DNA of 35,073 nucleotides from an uncultured Verrucomicrobiota bacterium. GTDB lineage: Bacteria > Verrucomicrobiota > Verrucomicrobiia > Limisphaerales > UBA9464. Positions 7,786 to 17,467 of this stretch are shown piece by piece; positions within the stretch are counted from its first letter, which is position 1, and each line of letters begins with the position of its first letter. The position numbers and the translations under genes were made by a program. The notes beneath the pieces were generated by a model. That model saw only the letters and a program-made list of their open reading frames with translations. It was not told the DNA's origin and made no database searches. Where the stretch lies: assembly GCA_903907925.1 (NCBI GenBank), contig CAIVQB010000140.1:1-35073 (forward strand), written 5' to 3'.

Positions 7786-8982
7786 CTACGAGGCTCGCTT
7801 CCGCCGGCTGGCCGGTTTCGCGGGTTGAATCGGATGGGGAGGTTGGCGCGGATTTGTTCCACCGAGATAGGTCCCGCAACTTTCGCGGACCACCAGCGTG
7901 GGAGTCAGCAGGTGGCTGCGGGAGGGCAGGGTGGGGTCCATGATGCGGTCGAGCATGGCCCGCAATGCGGCGATGGCGATCTCGCGGCAGGGTTGGTGGA
8001 CCGTGGTGAGCGGCCGGGACAGGAGGGTCGCGTAACGGACATCGTCAAAGCCGGCGATGCGAATGTCCTCCGGGACGCGGGAGCCGTGTTGCTGGAGTGA
8101 CCGGAGGAGTTCTGCGGCGGTCTGGTCGTTGGCACACAGCAGCGCCTCCCAACGCCGGCCGGCCATCAGGCTGCGCACAAAGCGGAGATCGGAGGGGCTC
8201 CCGATTTGAACCCAGTCGCGGGGAAGCTCCACGCCCCGGCGCGCGAGCGCCTCGCGGACGCCCGCGATCCGCGCATCCACGGTCGAGGCCGAATCCGGGT
8301 GCGCGACAAACGCGATGCGTTCGCAGCCGAGCTTGAGGAAATGTTCCGCAAGCAGATGGCCGGCCGCCATGTTGTCGAGTCCCACGAGATCGAAGTCGCT
8401 GCGCTTCGGGAAGGGACCGAGATCGCGATCGATCAGCACCACTGGAATACCGGCCTGACGGAATCGTTCGGCGATCTGGCGGTTGACGTCCTCGCGCCGG
8501 GCGACGCGCTCAAATGGCGCGAAGAAAACGCCATCGAGTCCGCGTTCGATGAACTGCCCGCAGATCTCAAGCGCCTGTTCGAGGCTCAGGTCGGAATCCT
8601 GTCCCGGATGGGTCGAGCCGCCCCACAGGAGGCTGTAGTCGTGGGACCGGGCCAGGCTCGCCAGTTCGCCGCAGATGAGTTCGAAGATCTCGGTGTGACC
8701 GAGCCCGGGAATCAGGAGTCCCAACTGCCGGGTGGACCCTGCGGCCGCCGCCCCGGGGCGCCGCACGAAGCTTCCGGAACCCATCCGGCGTTCGATCACC
8801 CCCTGGGCCTCAAGGTCCTTCAGCGCACGGATGACCGTGGGTCGGGAGACCTGATGCTGCCGGACCAGTTGGGACTCACTTGGCAGCCGCGCGCCGACGG
8901 CGTACCGGCCCGCGGTGATCGCCTGCTGTAGATCCCGCGAGATCCGCCGGTGTTTGGGAATGAGGTCGTCAGACATGGGCAT
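7786..8982 (-). CDS. AraR-like transcriptional regulator (GntR-type head, LacI-type sensor)
   Basis: This protein has 398 residues from the ATG at 8982 (396 from the ATG at 8976). The first ~75 residues are a GntR winged helix: GARLPSESQLVRQHQVSRPTVIRALKDL, seen as two adjoining parts, then GVIERRMGSGSFV for the wing. The remainder is a LacI/GalR periplasmic-binding-protein-like sugar sensor, with LGLLIPG, GLDGVFFAPF, IPVVLIDRD, GLDNMAAGHLLAEHF, CANDQTA and RIAGFDDV. The combination matches Bacillus AraR. The gene is divergent from a fructan-degradation operon, so it is probably that operon's fructose- or fructan-responsive repressor and its own regulator. The operator candidates at 8999-9036 lie just upstream of both genes. 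The basic C-terminal tail is unusual, with no known role. Confidence 0.9.
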   Translation of the reverse strand: MPMSDDLIPKHRRISRDLQQAITAGRYAVGARLPSESQLVRQHQVSRPTVIRALKDLEAQGVIERRMGSGSFVRRPGAAAAGSTRQLGLLIPGLGHTEIFELICGELASLARSHDYSLLWGGSTHPGQDSDLSLEQALEICGQFIERGLDGVFFAPFERVARREDVNRQIAERFRQAGIPVVLIDRDLGPFPKRSDFDLVGLDNMAAGHLLAEHFLKLGCERIAFVAHPDSASTVDARIAGVREALARRGVELPRDWVQIGSPSDLRFVRSLMAGRRWEALLCANDQTAAELLRSLQQHGSRVPEDIRIAGFDDVRYATLLSRPLTTVHQPCREIAIAALRAMLDRIMDPTLPSRSHLLTPTLVVRESCGTYLGGTNPRQPPHPIQPAKPASRRKRAS

Positions 8983-8998
8983 GGAGAAGTTGTTACTA

Positions 8999-9036
8999 AC
9001 AGGTCGACAACCTGTCAGCATAGGAATCTGACAGGT
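8999..9036. promoter_or_regulatory. Operator array: three alternating ACAGGT half-sites
   Basis: ACAGGT (8999-9004), its complement ACCTGT (9010-9015) and ACAGGT (9031-9036) form two overlapping dyads. The first is ACAGGT-N5-ACCTGT. The second is the perfect 9 bp arm pair ACCTGTCAG-N9-CTGACAGGT, which shares the middle half-site. Half-site centres are 11 and 21 bp apart, about one and two helical turns, so all lie on one DNA face. The array sits between the AraR-like regulator (start 8982) and the GH32 gene (start 9156). It is therefore the best candidate binding site for that regulator. No confident -35/-10 pair could be picked. Confidence 0.65.
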
Positions 9037-9155
9037 GATGGGAATGTATGTTGGCTCCGGCGGGCATTCCGGAGAGTAGTAGGGCGTCCCTTGAATCCGT
9101 CCTGGTGTCCGCCGGTTCGACCCGGTGCACCGTTGAGTTCCCGGGCATTGTCTTC

Positions 9156-11225
9156 ATGAATCGACGCCATATGAATTGGATCCGCTGGTTCCTGTTGGGA
9201 TCGGTCGTGGGAATGGTATTGAGGCTGAACGCCGGCCCGACACCGACCTATCGGGAGCCCTGGCGTCCGCAGTTCCATTTCACGCCGGCGGACACCTGGA
9301 TGAACGATCCGAACGGGATGTTTTTCTACGACGGTGAATACCATCTGTTCTACCAGAGCAATCCTTTCGGCAATCGTTGGGGGCACATGAGTTGGGGTCA
9401 TGCGGTCAGCCGGGATCTGACCCATTGGGAGCACCTGCCGCTGGCACTCGCCGAGGAAAACGGGGTGATGATCTTCTCCGGCAGCGCGGTGGTGGATTGG
9501 AAGAATACCAGCGGCTTCGGGCGGGACGGCAGGCCACCGCTTGTCGCGATCTACACCGGTCACTACACCACCCGGCCGCTCCAGAACCAACAGCTCGCCT
9601 ACAGCAACGACCGCGGCCGGACGTGGACCAAGTTCGCCGGCAATCCGGTGCTGGACATCGGCGCGACGGACTTCCGCGATCCCAAGGTGTTCTGGCATGA
9701 ACCGACCGGCCGCTGGGTGATGGCGGTGTCGTGGCCGTTGCAGCGGAAGATCCGGTTTTACAGCTCCCCCGATCTCAAGTCCTGGACCCACCTGAGCGAC
9801 TTTGGTCCCGCGGGCTCGACGAGCGGGATTTGGGAATGTCCCGATCTGTTCCCGGTCACTGTGGCCGGGCGGGCGCACGAATCCCATTGGGTGTTGGTGG
9901 TGAATGTCGGTTCCGGTGCTCCGGCCGGTGGGTCGGGCACGCAGTATTTTGTGGGGGAATTCGACGGGACCCGCTTTGTTCCTGATGAACGATCGACCCC
10001 CCGGCCCGAGCGCGAGTTTGTGCCCGAGGGACGGGTGTTGGGGGATTTTGAGGGTGGAAGTTATGGCGGATGGACCGCCACCGGTGATGCCTTCGGTTCT
10101 GCGCCGGCCGGTGGAGGCCTCGGTGGACAGCAGGCCGTGGATGGATTCCGGGGTAGGGGATTGGTGAACTCCTTTCGCGAGGGAGATCGTTCCCAGGGAA
10201 CGTTGACGTCGCCGGAGTTTGTCATCGATCACGACTACTTGAGCTTCCTGATCGGTGGTGGAAATCAGCCGGGAAAGCTGGGGGTGAATCTGCTGGTGAC
10301 GGGTCAGGTTGTGCGCACGGCGACCGGTGCCGATGCGGAGCGCCTCGCATGGCGGTCTTGGGATGTCCGTGACCTGCGCGGGCGAACGGCGCGGCTGGAA
10401 ATCGTCGATCGGGCGACCGGTGGCTGGGGCCATATCAATGCCGACCATTTTGTACTGGCTGACCGACCGGCCCGGAACGCATCGGAATCTGCGCTGTGGG
10501 CTGATTTCGGCAGGGATTTTTACGCCGGAGTGTCATGGTCCGACGTGCCGAAGCGCGACGGGCGGCGCCTGTGGATCGGCTGGATGAGCAATTGGAACTA
10601 TGCGAACGAGGTCCCGACCGAACCCTGGCGCAGTGCCATGTCGGTTCCGCGCGAACTGCTTTTGCGAGACACCCCGGATGGATGGCGGCTGCTGCAGAGT
10701 CCGGTGCGGGAGATGGCGCGTCTTCGAACCGGCGGCGAATCCGTCCGGAAGGTGAACGTCTCCGGGGCCAATGGCTGGCTTGCGGCGAAGGGGTTTCCCA
10801 GCGGTCTGGCCGAATTGGAATTGAAACTGGTTGAGATTCCCAAGACCGGAGTGCTGACCCTCCATTGCCGTCACGGCAACACCGGTGAGACTCGGATGGA
10901 AGTGGATTTCGCCGCCGGCGAACTGCGACTGGACCGCACTCAGTCGGGCCGGAGTGACTTCAACCCGACCTTTGCCGGCGTTCACACCGCACCGCTGCGG
11001 ATCGTCGATGGCCGGTTGAATCTGAGGCTCCTTTTCGATGTTTCGTCGGTCGAAATCTTCGCCCAGGGCGGGGAATCCGTGGTGACCGATCTGGTTCTTC
11101 CGGAGTCGCCGCCGCTGGGTCTTTCATTGACAACCGCGGGGCAGATGGGCGACCTCCGGGTTGATTCCCTCTCCCTGTGGACATTAAAGGCCGCTCAACC
11201 TGCACTCAAGAATTCAAAACCATGA
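9156..11225 (+). CDS. Secreted glycoside hydrolase family 32 (levanase/fructanase-like) with insert domain
   Basis: This 689-residue enzyme hydrolyses beta-fructosidic bonds in sucrose, levan or inulin. A hydrophobic signal peptide covers about residues 6-26 ([18 protein letters not shown]). All three GH32 acidic residues are present: nucleophile Asp51 in WMNDPNG, transition-state Asp175 in FRDP, and acid/base Glu227 in WECPD. The C-terminal beta-sandwich is present and ends in [14 protein letters not shown]. Between about residues 297 and 440 the propeller is interrupted by a ~140-residue insert (starting [10 protein letters not shown], ending near HFVLADRP), after which canonical sequence resumes at [17 protein letters not shown]. 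The ATG at 9156 is preferred; 9171 is also possible, and an upstream ATG at 9048 would bury the signal peptide. The stop overlaps the next gene's ATG. Expression is probably controlled by the divergent AraR-like regulator. Confidence 0.94.
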   Translation: MNRRHMNWIRWFLLGSVVGMVLRLNAGPTPTYREPWRPQFHFTPADTWMNDPNGMFFYDGEYHLFYQSNPFGNRWGHMSWGHAVSRDLTHWEHLPLALAEENGVMIFSGSAVVDWKNTSGFGRDGRPPLVAIYTGHYTTRPLQNQQLAYSNDRGRTWTKFAGNPVLDIGATDFRDPKVFWHEPTGRWVMAVSWPLQRKIRFYSSPDLKSWTHLSDFGPAGSTSGIWECPDLFPVTVAGRAHESHWVLVVNVGSGAPAGGSGTQYFVGEFDGTRFVPDERSTPRPEREFVPEGRVLGDFEGGSYGGWTATGDAFGSAPAGGGLGGQQAVDGFRGRGLVNSFREGDRSQGTLTSPEFVIDHDYLSFLIGGGNQPGKLGVNLLVTGQVVRTATGADAERLAWRSWDVRDLRGRTARLEIVDRATGGWGHINADHFVLADRPARNASESALWADFGRDFYAGVSWSDVPKRDGRRLWIGWMSNWNYANEVPTEPWRSAMSVPRELLLRDTPDGWRLLQSPVREMARLRTGGESVRKVNVSGANGWLAAKGFPSGLAELELKLVEIPKTGVLTLHCRHGNTGETRMEVDFAAGELRLDRTQSGRSDFNPTFAGVHTAPLRIVDGRLNLRLLFDVSSVEIFAQGGESVVTDLVLPESPPLGLSLTTAGQMGDLRVDSLSLWTLKAAQPALKNSKP

Positions 11226-12016
11226 AATCCCTCCCCCATTCCCGACGTTCAAACGGGGTCACCGCCTTCACCCTGATCGAGTTGCTGGTGGTCATCGCCA
11301 TCATCGCCATTCTGGCCGGGATGCTGTTGCCGGCCCTGGCGCTGGCCAAGGAGAAGGGCAACCGGACGTCGTGCCTGAACAATCTGCGCCAGATCGGTCT
11401 GTTCATGCAGTTCTACACCGACGAATACCGGGACGTCTTTCCCGCGCACCGCAACCAGGGCGAAACGGACAACGCCACCACGGCGGTCACCAACTGGTGG
11501 GGCACGGCGATCACGGGATATTCGAAGAGCAGCTCCAATCTTTTCCACTGCCCGAGCATCAAGGGCAAGCGCACCGACACCGGGGTGAAATGGGAATGGA
11601 AGTTTGACGCCCACAAGGTCGGGTACGGCTACAACGCCTTCTTCCTGGGTCATTTTCCGTATGGGCCGGATTCGATCACCGTGAGTGGGGTGAAGTTTGA
11701 TGTTGCCCCGTGGTTCAAGCGTTCCGCGGTGGTGAGTGCCTCCCAGACCCTTCTTCTGGGCGACGCGATTCCCAAGTCGGACGGCTACTGGAGTAGCAGC
11801 CTCTGGTGGCCCACCAGCGGAATGGGGACCGGCCAGGGTCTGGAGGGCATCGATAACAATCGTCATCGCGGCTACGGCAACGTCGTCTTCACCGATGGCC
11901 ATTCCGAAGCCCGGCGTGGTATTTTGATCAATCCCCCCATCGATCCTTCCGGCGGCAGCGCCAAGGGTCTCGACAACTCCCAGTACTGGGATCCGTTGAA
12001 CCGCGCCCAACGGTAG
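11222..12016 (+). CDS. Pseudopilin-like protein (prepilin-type N-terminal methylation domain)
   Basis: This 264-residue protein has a short basic leader, then a prepilin-peptidase site at Ala15/Phe16 (Ala instead of the usual Gly), Glu at mature +5, and a hydrophobic helix [20 protein letters not shown]. The globular part has [19 protein letters not shown] and the C-terminal [10 protein letters not shown], typical of the large type II secretion-like pseudopilin family (DUF1559-like, H-X9-DG) expanded in Verrucomicrobia and Planctomycetes. Its ATG overlaps the GH32 stop as ATGA, so translation is probably coupled. These proteins are thought to be exported through type II/IV-pilus-like machinery. 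A role in attaching to or handling fructan at the surface is inference from position only. Confidence 0.9.
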   Translation: MKSLPHSRRSNGVTAFTLIELLVVIAIIAILAGMLLPALALAKEKGNRTSCLNNLRQIGLFMQFYTDEYRDVFPAHRNQGETDNATTAVTNWWGTAITGYSKSSSNLFHCPSIKGKRTDTGVKWEWKFDAHKVGYGYNAFFLGHFPYGPDSITVSGVKFDVAPWFKRSAVVSASQTLLLGDAIPKSDGYWSSSLWWPTSGMGTGQGLEGIDNNRHRGYGNVVFTDGHSEARRGILINPPIDPSGGSAKGLDNSQYWDPLNRAQR

Positions 12017-12128
12017 TTCCCCGCGGCGCCCGTCCCAAAAAAACACTCTGGCTGAATCGACCCGATTCCGGGCACGCACCCTCCTTGTCTTCTGTCGCGG
12101 CTCATCCCGGCAGTTCCCTCCCTGTCTC

Positions 12129-13460
12129 ATGAAACATCGCATCCTTCTCTGGTCCCTCACCTCCGCCCTCGCCGGATTCCTGTTCGGTTTTGACACCGTG
12201 GTCATTTCCGGGGCGGAACAGAAGATCCAGTCGGTGTGGGGCCTCAGCGTCGGGATGCATGGTTTCGCGATGGCTTCGGCCCTCTACGGAACGGTGCTGG
12301 GTTCGCTGCTGGGCGGATGGCCCACGGACCGGTTTGGCAGGAAGATCACGCTGGGGTGGATCGGGATCCTGTACGTTGTTTCCGCATTGGGCTGCGCCTT
12401 CGCCCCTGGAGTTTATTCGTTCATCGCTGCGCGCTTCATCGGCGGGATTGGCATTGGGATCTCGACGGTCGCCGCCCCCCTCTACATTTCCGAAATTGCA
12501 CCGCCGAGCCATCGCGGACGGCTGGCGGGACTGTTTCAGTTCAACATCGTGTTCGGCATTGTCGTGGCCTTCCTGTCCAACGCGCTGCTCAGTGGCATCG
12601 GTGAAACGGCCTGGCGCTGGATGCTCGGCGTCGCCGCGGTTCCGTCCGTGGTCTACACCCTCCTCTGTCTGGGCATTCCGGAAAGTCCCCGCTGGCTGCT
12701 GGGCCGAAAGGGAGACCGGCAGGGTGGATTGAGGGTGTTGCAACTGATCCATCCCCAGGGAACTCCGGCCGAAATCGAGGCCGAAGCCCGGATCATCGAG
12801 GCTTCGTCGTCGGTGCGAACCGGCAGCTCGCGGTTCTGGACCCGGCGCCATTCGGTTCCGATTGGCCTCGCCGTCCTGGTCGCGTTTTTCAACCAGATGT
12901 CGGGCATCAACGCCATTCTCTACTTTGCCCCCCGCATCTTTGCGATGACCGGACTGGGCGAGAAGGCGGCCCTGCTCCAGTCCGTCGGCATCGGCATCAC
13001 CAATCTCGTCTTCACCTTCGTGGGACTCTGGTTGATCGACCGGTGCGGGCGGCGGACATTGTTGTACATCGGATCGTTCGGTTACATCGGGTCACTCGGT
13101 CTGGTGGCATGGGCGTTCTTCACCGGACATTTTGGGATCGTTCCGGTCTGCATCTTCGCCTTCATCGCCGCCCACGCCGTCGGTCAGGGAGCGGTAATCT
13201 GGGTGCTGATCTCGGAGGTCTTTCCGGATCTGCACCGTGCCGAGGGACAGGCGCTCGGAAGCTTTACGCATTGGATCTTCGCGGCGTTGTTGACCACGTT
13301 TTTCCCGGGGATGATCGCCTTCTTTCCCCCGGGCTGGGTCTTCCTGTTCTTCTGCGGCATGATGGTCCTGCAACTCGTGTGGGTGAAATTGATGGTGCCG
13401 GAGACGCGGGGATTGTCGTTGGAAGCCATTCAAAAGCAGTTTGGAATCACGGCGGAATGA
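12129..13460 (+). CDS. MFS sugar porter family transporter
   Basis: This 443-residue, 12-TM proton-sugar symporter of the major facilitator superfamily carries the sugar-porter marks in order: GFLFGFDTVVISGA in TM1, DRFGRK in loop 2-3, ISEIAPPSHRGRLAG after TM4, PESPRWLLG before the central loop, NQMSGINAILYFAPRIF in TM7, DRCGRR in loop 8-9, and PETRGLSLE at the C-terminus. The usual QQ of TM7 is NQ here. It lies 112 nt after the pseudopilin gene, and its stop overlaps the fructokinase ATG. With that neighbour and the upstream GH32 enzyme, fructose (or sucrose) is the likely substrate; this is inferred from context. The inner membrane is its site. Confidence 0.93.
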   Translation: MKHRILLWSLTSALAGFLFGFDTVVISGAEQKIQSVWGLSVGMHGFAMASALYGTVLGSLLGGWPTDRFGRKITLGWIGILYVVSALGCAFAPGVYSFIAARFIGGIGIGISTVAAPLYISEIAPPSHRGRLAGLFQFNIVFGIVVAFLSNALLSGIGETAWRWMLGVAAVPSVVYTLLCLGIPESPRWLLGRKGDRQGGLRVLQLIHPQGTPAEIEAEARIIEASSSVRTGSSRFWTRRHSVPIGLAVLVAFFNQMSGINAILYFAPRIFAMTGLGEKAALLQSVGIGITNLVFTFVGLWLIDRCGRRTLLYIGSFGYIGSLGLVAWAFFTGHFGIVPVCIFAFIAAHAVGQGAVIWVLISEVFPDLHRAEGQALGSFTHWIFAALLTTFFPGMIAFFPPGWVFLFFCGMMVLQLVWVKLMVPETRGLSLEAIQKQFGITAE

Positions 13461-14380
13461 GCATGGGATTCAAGGTTCTGGGTGTCGGCGAGGTTCTCTG
13501 GGATCTTCTTCCGGGTGGACCGCAACTGGGTGGAGCGCCGGCCAATTTCGCCTGCCATGCCGCGGCCCTTGGCGCGGACGCCGGCCTGGTCTCGTGCGTG
13601 GGCCGGGATGAGTTGGGACGCGAGGCGTTACGATTGCTGGGGGCGCGTGGACTGGACCTCTCGGCGGTGTCGATCGACGCGGAACTCCCCACCGGGACGG
13701 TTGCTGTGGTAATGGATTCCAAGGGCCATCCCGTGTTCACCATCGCCGGGAACACCGCGTGGGATGCCGTGAAGGCAGGTGAACGGGCCATGGAGCTGGC
13801 GGCCGGGTCCGATGCGATCTGCTTTGGTTCGCTGGGTCAGCGAACGGCGGCGGCCGGCGCGGAAATCCGGCGGCTGGTTCAGGCGACCCGGCCGGAGGCG
13901 TTGCGGGTCTTCGACGTGAACCTGCGACCGCCCTTCTACACGGCCGATGTCATCACCGCCTCGCTGGAATTGGCCAATGTCCTCAAGTTGAACGAAACCG
14001 AATTGCCCGTCCTGGCCGGGCTGTATCAATTGCGCGGCTCACCGGAGATGCAGTTGGAAACGCTCGCCGGTCGATTCGGATTGGACGTGGTGGCACTGAC
14101 CCTGGGGGCCGCCGGAAGCCGGTTGTTTCGCGACGGTCGATGGACGGCCGAACCGGCCCGGCCGGTCGTCGTGAAGGATGCCGTGGGAGCCGGGGATTCA
14201 TTTACCGCGGCGCTGGTGGCCGGCCTGCTGCGGCAGTGGCCGACTCCAAAACTCCTCGCCGCCGCGTCGGAGGTTTCTGCGTTCGTGTGTACGCGCGCGG
14301 GAGCCACGCCGGAATTGCCCCAACACCTGATCCGAATGTTCCAGCCCGCTGACGTGCCGGTGATGATTTCGGCGGTGTAG
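13457..14380 (+). CDS. PfkB family carbohydrate kinase, probable fructokinase
   Basis: This 307-residue cytoplasmic kinase is of the ribokinase/PfkB family. The N-terminal PfkB signature lies around GGPQLGGAPANFACHAA, residues 20-36. The C-terminal signature is DAVGAGDSFTAAL, with catalytic base Asp247 in the GAGD anion hole. FDVNLRPPFY and NVLKLNETEL are typical of bacterial fructokinases. The start ATG at 13457 overlaps the MFS stop as ATGA; Met3 is an alternative. Earlier in-frame codons would lie inside the transporter gene and are rejected. It completes the fructan pathway by phosphorylating imported fructose, most likely to fructose-6-phosphate. Convergent with secA, 24 nt away. Confidence 0.92.
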   Translation: MSMGFKVLGVGEVLWDLLPGGPQLGGAPANFACHAAALGADAGLVSCVGRDELGREALRLLGARGLDLSAVSIDAELPTGTVAVVMDSKGHPVFTIAGNTAWDAVKAGERAMELAAGSDAICFGSLGQRTAAAGAEIRRLVQATRPEALRVFDVNLRPPFYTADVITASLELANVLKLNETELPVLAGLYQLRGSPEMQLETLAGRFGLDVVALTLGAAGSRLFRDGRWTAEPARPVVVKDAVGAGDSFTAALVAGLLRQWPTPKLLAAASEVSAFVCTRAGATPELPQHLIRMFQPADVPVMISAV

Positions 14381-14404
14381 CGTTTCGAGAGCGCCGCCGC
14401 CGGA

Positions 14405-17400
14405 CTATTTCCCGCAGCAGCTCTTGTACTTCTTCCCGCTGCCGCAGGGGCAGGGGTCGTTGCGTCCGACACGCGGAGTGACCTGAACCGGGCGTGCCTT
14501 GGCGATGGCCTCGTTGGCTTCGCTGACCACGCCGCTGTCGCCCGGTTCCGCGCCCGCTCCGCTGCTGAAGGCGTCGGCCGATTGATGCGTGGTGACCTGC
14601 GGCAGGTTGTGGAGGAATTGCTCGAACGCCATCAGGCTGGAGGCGCTGCGGAAGATGTTGTGGCAGACCTCGGTCTTGATGTTGACCATCAATTCATCGA
14701 ACAACTTGAAGGCCTCGGCCTTGTATTCGATGAGCGGATCCCGCTGGCCGTAGGCGCGCAGACCGATGGAACTGCGGAGCGAATCCATCCCGTACAGATG
14801 CTCCTGCCAGAGGCGGTCGATCGCGCTGAGAATGGTGTAGCGTTCGATGCTGGCGAGGGCCTCGGGACGTTCGAAGCTCACCTTGAGTTCGTACGCCTCG
14901 CGGATGGCCTTGCTGACGAAATTCAACGTGCCGAACTGGGCTTCGCTCAATCCATCGAACAACGAGTCGGGCACCGGGAGTTCCCGTCCGGACTGTCCGG
15001 CCTTGAGGATCTCCTCCTCGGGCATGCCGATGGGGAAGTTCAGGTTCACCCAGTCGGCGAGGCCGCGGATGTTCCATTCGGCGGGATCGGTGTCCCGGCT
15101 GGTGAACTCCTGCACCTTGAGGAGTACGACCTCCTCCATCACGTCCATGAGCCGGTCGCGGACGTCCTCGGAACGGATGATCTCGTTGCGGAAGCCATAA
15201 ATGACCTCGCGCTGTTTGTTCATCAAGTCGTCGTATTCGAGCGTGCGTTTGCGGATCTGGAAATTGTGCTGTTCGACCCGTTTCTGGGCGGTCTCGATGG
15301 AACGGTTCAGGAGCGGATGCTCCAGTTCCTGCCCCTCCTCGAGGCCCATCCGTTCCATCACCTTGGTAATGCGATCAGAGCCGAAGAGGCGCATGAGATC
15401 GTCCTCCAGCGAGACGAAGAAATGGGAGGAACCGGGATCGCCCTGGCGTGAACAACGGCCGCGCAACTGGCGGTCGATGCGGCGGGACTCGTGGCGTTCG
15501 GTGCCGAGGACGTGCAGTCCGCCGACTTCGGCGACACCGGCACCGAGTTTGATGTCGGTACCGCGCCCCGCCATGTTGGTGGCGATGGTGACGGCGCCCT
15601 TCTGTCCGGCGCGGGTCACGATCTCCGCCTCCTGCTCGTGGTATTTGGCGTTCAACACCGCGTGCGGGATCTTGTCCTTATGCAGCATGCGGCTGAGCAT
15701 TTCGCTCGTTTCGACTGAAATCGTTCCGACCAGGATCGGGCGGCCCTGTCCGTGGAGTTCGCGGATCTCCTTGAGAACCGCGGTGAACTTCTCCCGGCGG
15801 GTCTTGTAGACCGTGTCGTTGGAGTCCTTCCGGATGTTGGTCTGGTTGGTCGGGATGGTCATCACCCCGAGTTTGTAGATGTCGTGGAACTCCGAGGCTT
15901 CGGTCTCGGCGGTGCCGGTCATGCCCGCCAGTTTGGAGTAGAGCCGGAAATAATTCTGAATGGTGATGGTCGCCAGCGTCTGGGTTTCGCGCTCGATCTC
16001 GACGCCTTCCTTGGCCTCGACCGCCTGGTGGAGACCTTCGCTCCAGCGGCGTCCGCTCATCAAACGGCCGGTGTTTTCGTCGACGATGATCACCTTGTTG
16101 TCCTGCACCACGTACTGCACGTCGCGTTCGTAGATGCAATACGCCTTCAGCAATTGGGAGATGGCGTGGATGATCTGGGCGCGTTCCTCGAACTGTCCCT
16201 GCAGCTTGGCCTTGGCCTCGAGCCGCTTCCGGGGATCCGGCTCGGCACCGGAATCGATCTGGCTGAACAGAGTGGCGAGGTCGGGCAGAACGAACGCCTC
16301 TGGATCGGTCGGTGAAATGAATTCGCGTCCCTTTTCGGTGAGGTCGGCCTCGTGCGATTTCTCCTCGATGGCGAAGAACAACTGTTCCTTCTCCTCGTAC
16401 AGAACCTTCTTCGACTGGTCGCCGTGCAACTCGACCTCGTAGGCCTGGACCCGTTTCTGGTTTTCCGGATCCTCGTACAGGCGCATCAGGCCCTCGGACT
16501 TGGGCTGGCCCAGCTTCACTTTGTAAAGCAGCGAGGCGAGTTGGCGTTCCAATTCCTCGGGGGCCTTGGGATTGGATCCGTCGGCAGGCTTCAGTTTGCG
16601 AAGGACCTCGTCGGCTTCGCGGACGTAGCGGTTGGTCAATTCGCGCTGGGCGTTGACCAGGCGTTCCACCGCCGGCTTGAACTCGGTGTACTTGTGCTCG
16701 ACCGAAATGACCGCCGGACCGGAAATGATCAGCGGCGTCCGGGCCTCGTCGATGAGGATCGAGTCCACCTCGTCCACAATGGCGAAGTAATGGCCGCGCT
16801 GCACCTGTTCCTCGGCGCGGGAGGCCATGCCGTTGTCGCGCAGATAATCGAAGCCGAATTCAGCGTTGGTGCCGTAGGTGATGTCGCAGCCGTACATCTC
16901 GCGCCGGACCTGGGGCGATTGATCGTGCAGAATACAACCAACCGTGAGCCCGAGATAACGATAAACCGCCCCCATCCACTCGGAATCGCGGGCCGCCAGG
17001 TAGTCATTGACGGTGACGACATGGACGCCGCGGCCGGTCAGGGCGTTGAGATAAACGGGCAGAGTGGCGACCAATGTCTTGCCTTCGCCGGTGGCCATTT
17101 CGGCGATATGACCCCGATGCAGGGCGACGCCGCCAATCAATTGAACGTCGAACGGCACCATGTTCCACGGAAGCTGATGCCCGCGAACCTCGATGACGGC
17201 CTTCGATTCGGTGAGCCGCCGGCAGGCGTTCTTCACCACCGCATAAGCCTCCGGGAGAATGAGTTCCAGCTCCTGCTTCAACGCCACCGGGTCGGTGATG
17301 GCGGAGAGCTTCTCCTTCCATGCGGCCGTCTTCTGGCGCAGCGCCTCTTCGGGCGCGGCCAGGAGCTGCTGCTCCGCGGTGTTGATCTGGTCGACCAACG

Positions 17401-17467
17401 GCCAAAGTTTGCGGACAGCGCGTTCGTTCCTCGAACCGAGGATTTTCTTGATCAAATAGCCAATCAT
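14405..17467 (-). CDS. secA: Preprotein translocase ATPase subunit SecA
   Basis: SecA pushes unfolded preproteins through SecYEG using ATP. Motifs in order: Walker A MATGEGKT (residues 124-131), Walker B/DEAD-like DEVDSILIDEARTPLIISG, and the second-domain helicase motifs MAGRGTDIKLG and ERHESRRIDRQLRGRCSRQGDPG (read as adjoining parts). The C-terminal SEC-C zinc motif DPCPCGSGKKYKSCC is in the last 20 residues. At 1020 residues it is over 100 longer than E. coli SecA. Most of the excess lies in the preprotein-binding region (about 250-430, with KLKPADGSN and DPRKRLEAKAKLQGQFEE), as in Bacteroidota and Verrucomicrobiota. The ATG at 17467 gives the expected N-terminus. It sits 125 nt downstream of the nitrate operon's last gene; that gap shows no clear terminator. 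Confidence 0.97.
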   Translation of the reverse strand: MIGYLIKKILGSRNERAVRKLWPLVDQINTAEQQLLAAPEEALRQKTAAWKEKLSAITDPVALKQELELILPEAYAVVKNACRRLTESKAVIEVRGHQLPWNMVPFDVQLIGGVALHRGHIAEMATGEGKTLVATLPVYLNALTGRGVHVVTVNDYLAARDSEWMGAVYRYLGLTVGCILHDQSPQVRREMYGCDITYGTNAEFGFDYLRDNGMASRAEEQVQRGHYFAIVDEVDSILIDEARTPLIISGPAVISVEHKYTEFKPAVERLVNAQRELTNRYVREADEVLRKLKPADGSNPKAPEELERQLASLLYKVKLGQPKSEGLMRLYEDPENQKRVQAYEVELHGDQSKKVLYEEKEQLFFAIEEKSHEADLTEKGREFISPTDPEAFVLPDLATLFSQIDSGAEPDPRKRLEAKAKLQGQFEERAQIIHAISQLLKAYCIYERDVQYVVQDNKVIIVDENTGRLMSGRRWSEGLHQAVEAKEGVEIERETQTLATITIQNYFRLYSKLAGMTGTAETEASEFHDIYKLGVMTIPTNQTNIRKDSNDTVYKTRREKFTAVLKEIRELHGQGRPILVGTISVETSEMLSRMLHKDKIPHAVLNAKYHEQEAEIVTRAGQKGAVTIATNMAGRGTDIKLGAGVAEVGGLHVLGTERHESRRIDRQLRGRCSRQGDPGSSHFFVSLEDDLMRLFGSDRITKVMERMGLEEGQELEHPLLNRSIETAQKRVEQHNFQIRKRTLEYDDLMNKQREVIYGFRNEIIRSEDVRDRLMDVMEEVVLLKVQEFTSRDTDPAEWNIRGLADWVNLNFPIGMPEEEILKAGQSGRELPVPDSLFDGLSEAQFGTLNFVSKAIREAYELKVSFERPEALASIERYTILSAIDRLWQEHLYGMDSLRSSIGLRAYGQRDPLIEYKAEAFKLFDELMVNIKTEVCHNIFRSASSLMAFEQFLHNLPQVTTHQSADAFSSGAGAEPGDSGVVSEANEAIAKARPVQVTPRVGRNDPCPCGSGKKYKSCCGK

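Noticed and set aside
9048-9155. Earlier ATG for GH32
   Set aside because: It would place 36 polar residues before the signal peptide; the ATG at 9156 gives a standard signal sequence.
9015-10448. 477-codon minus-strand open frame
   Set aside because: Antisense to GH32, whose catalytic residues are intact; no domain recognised.
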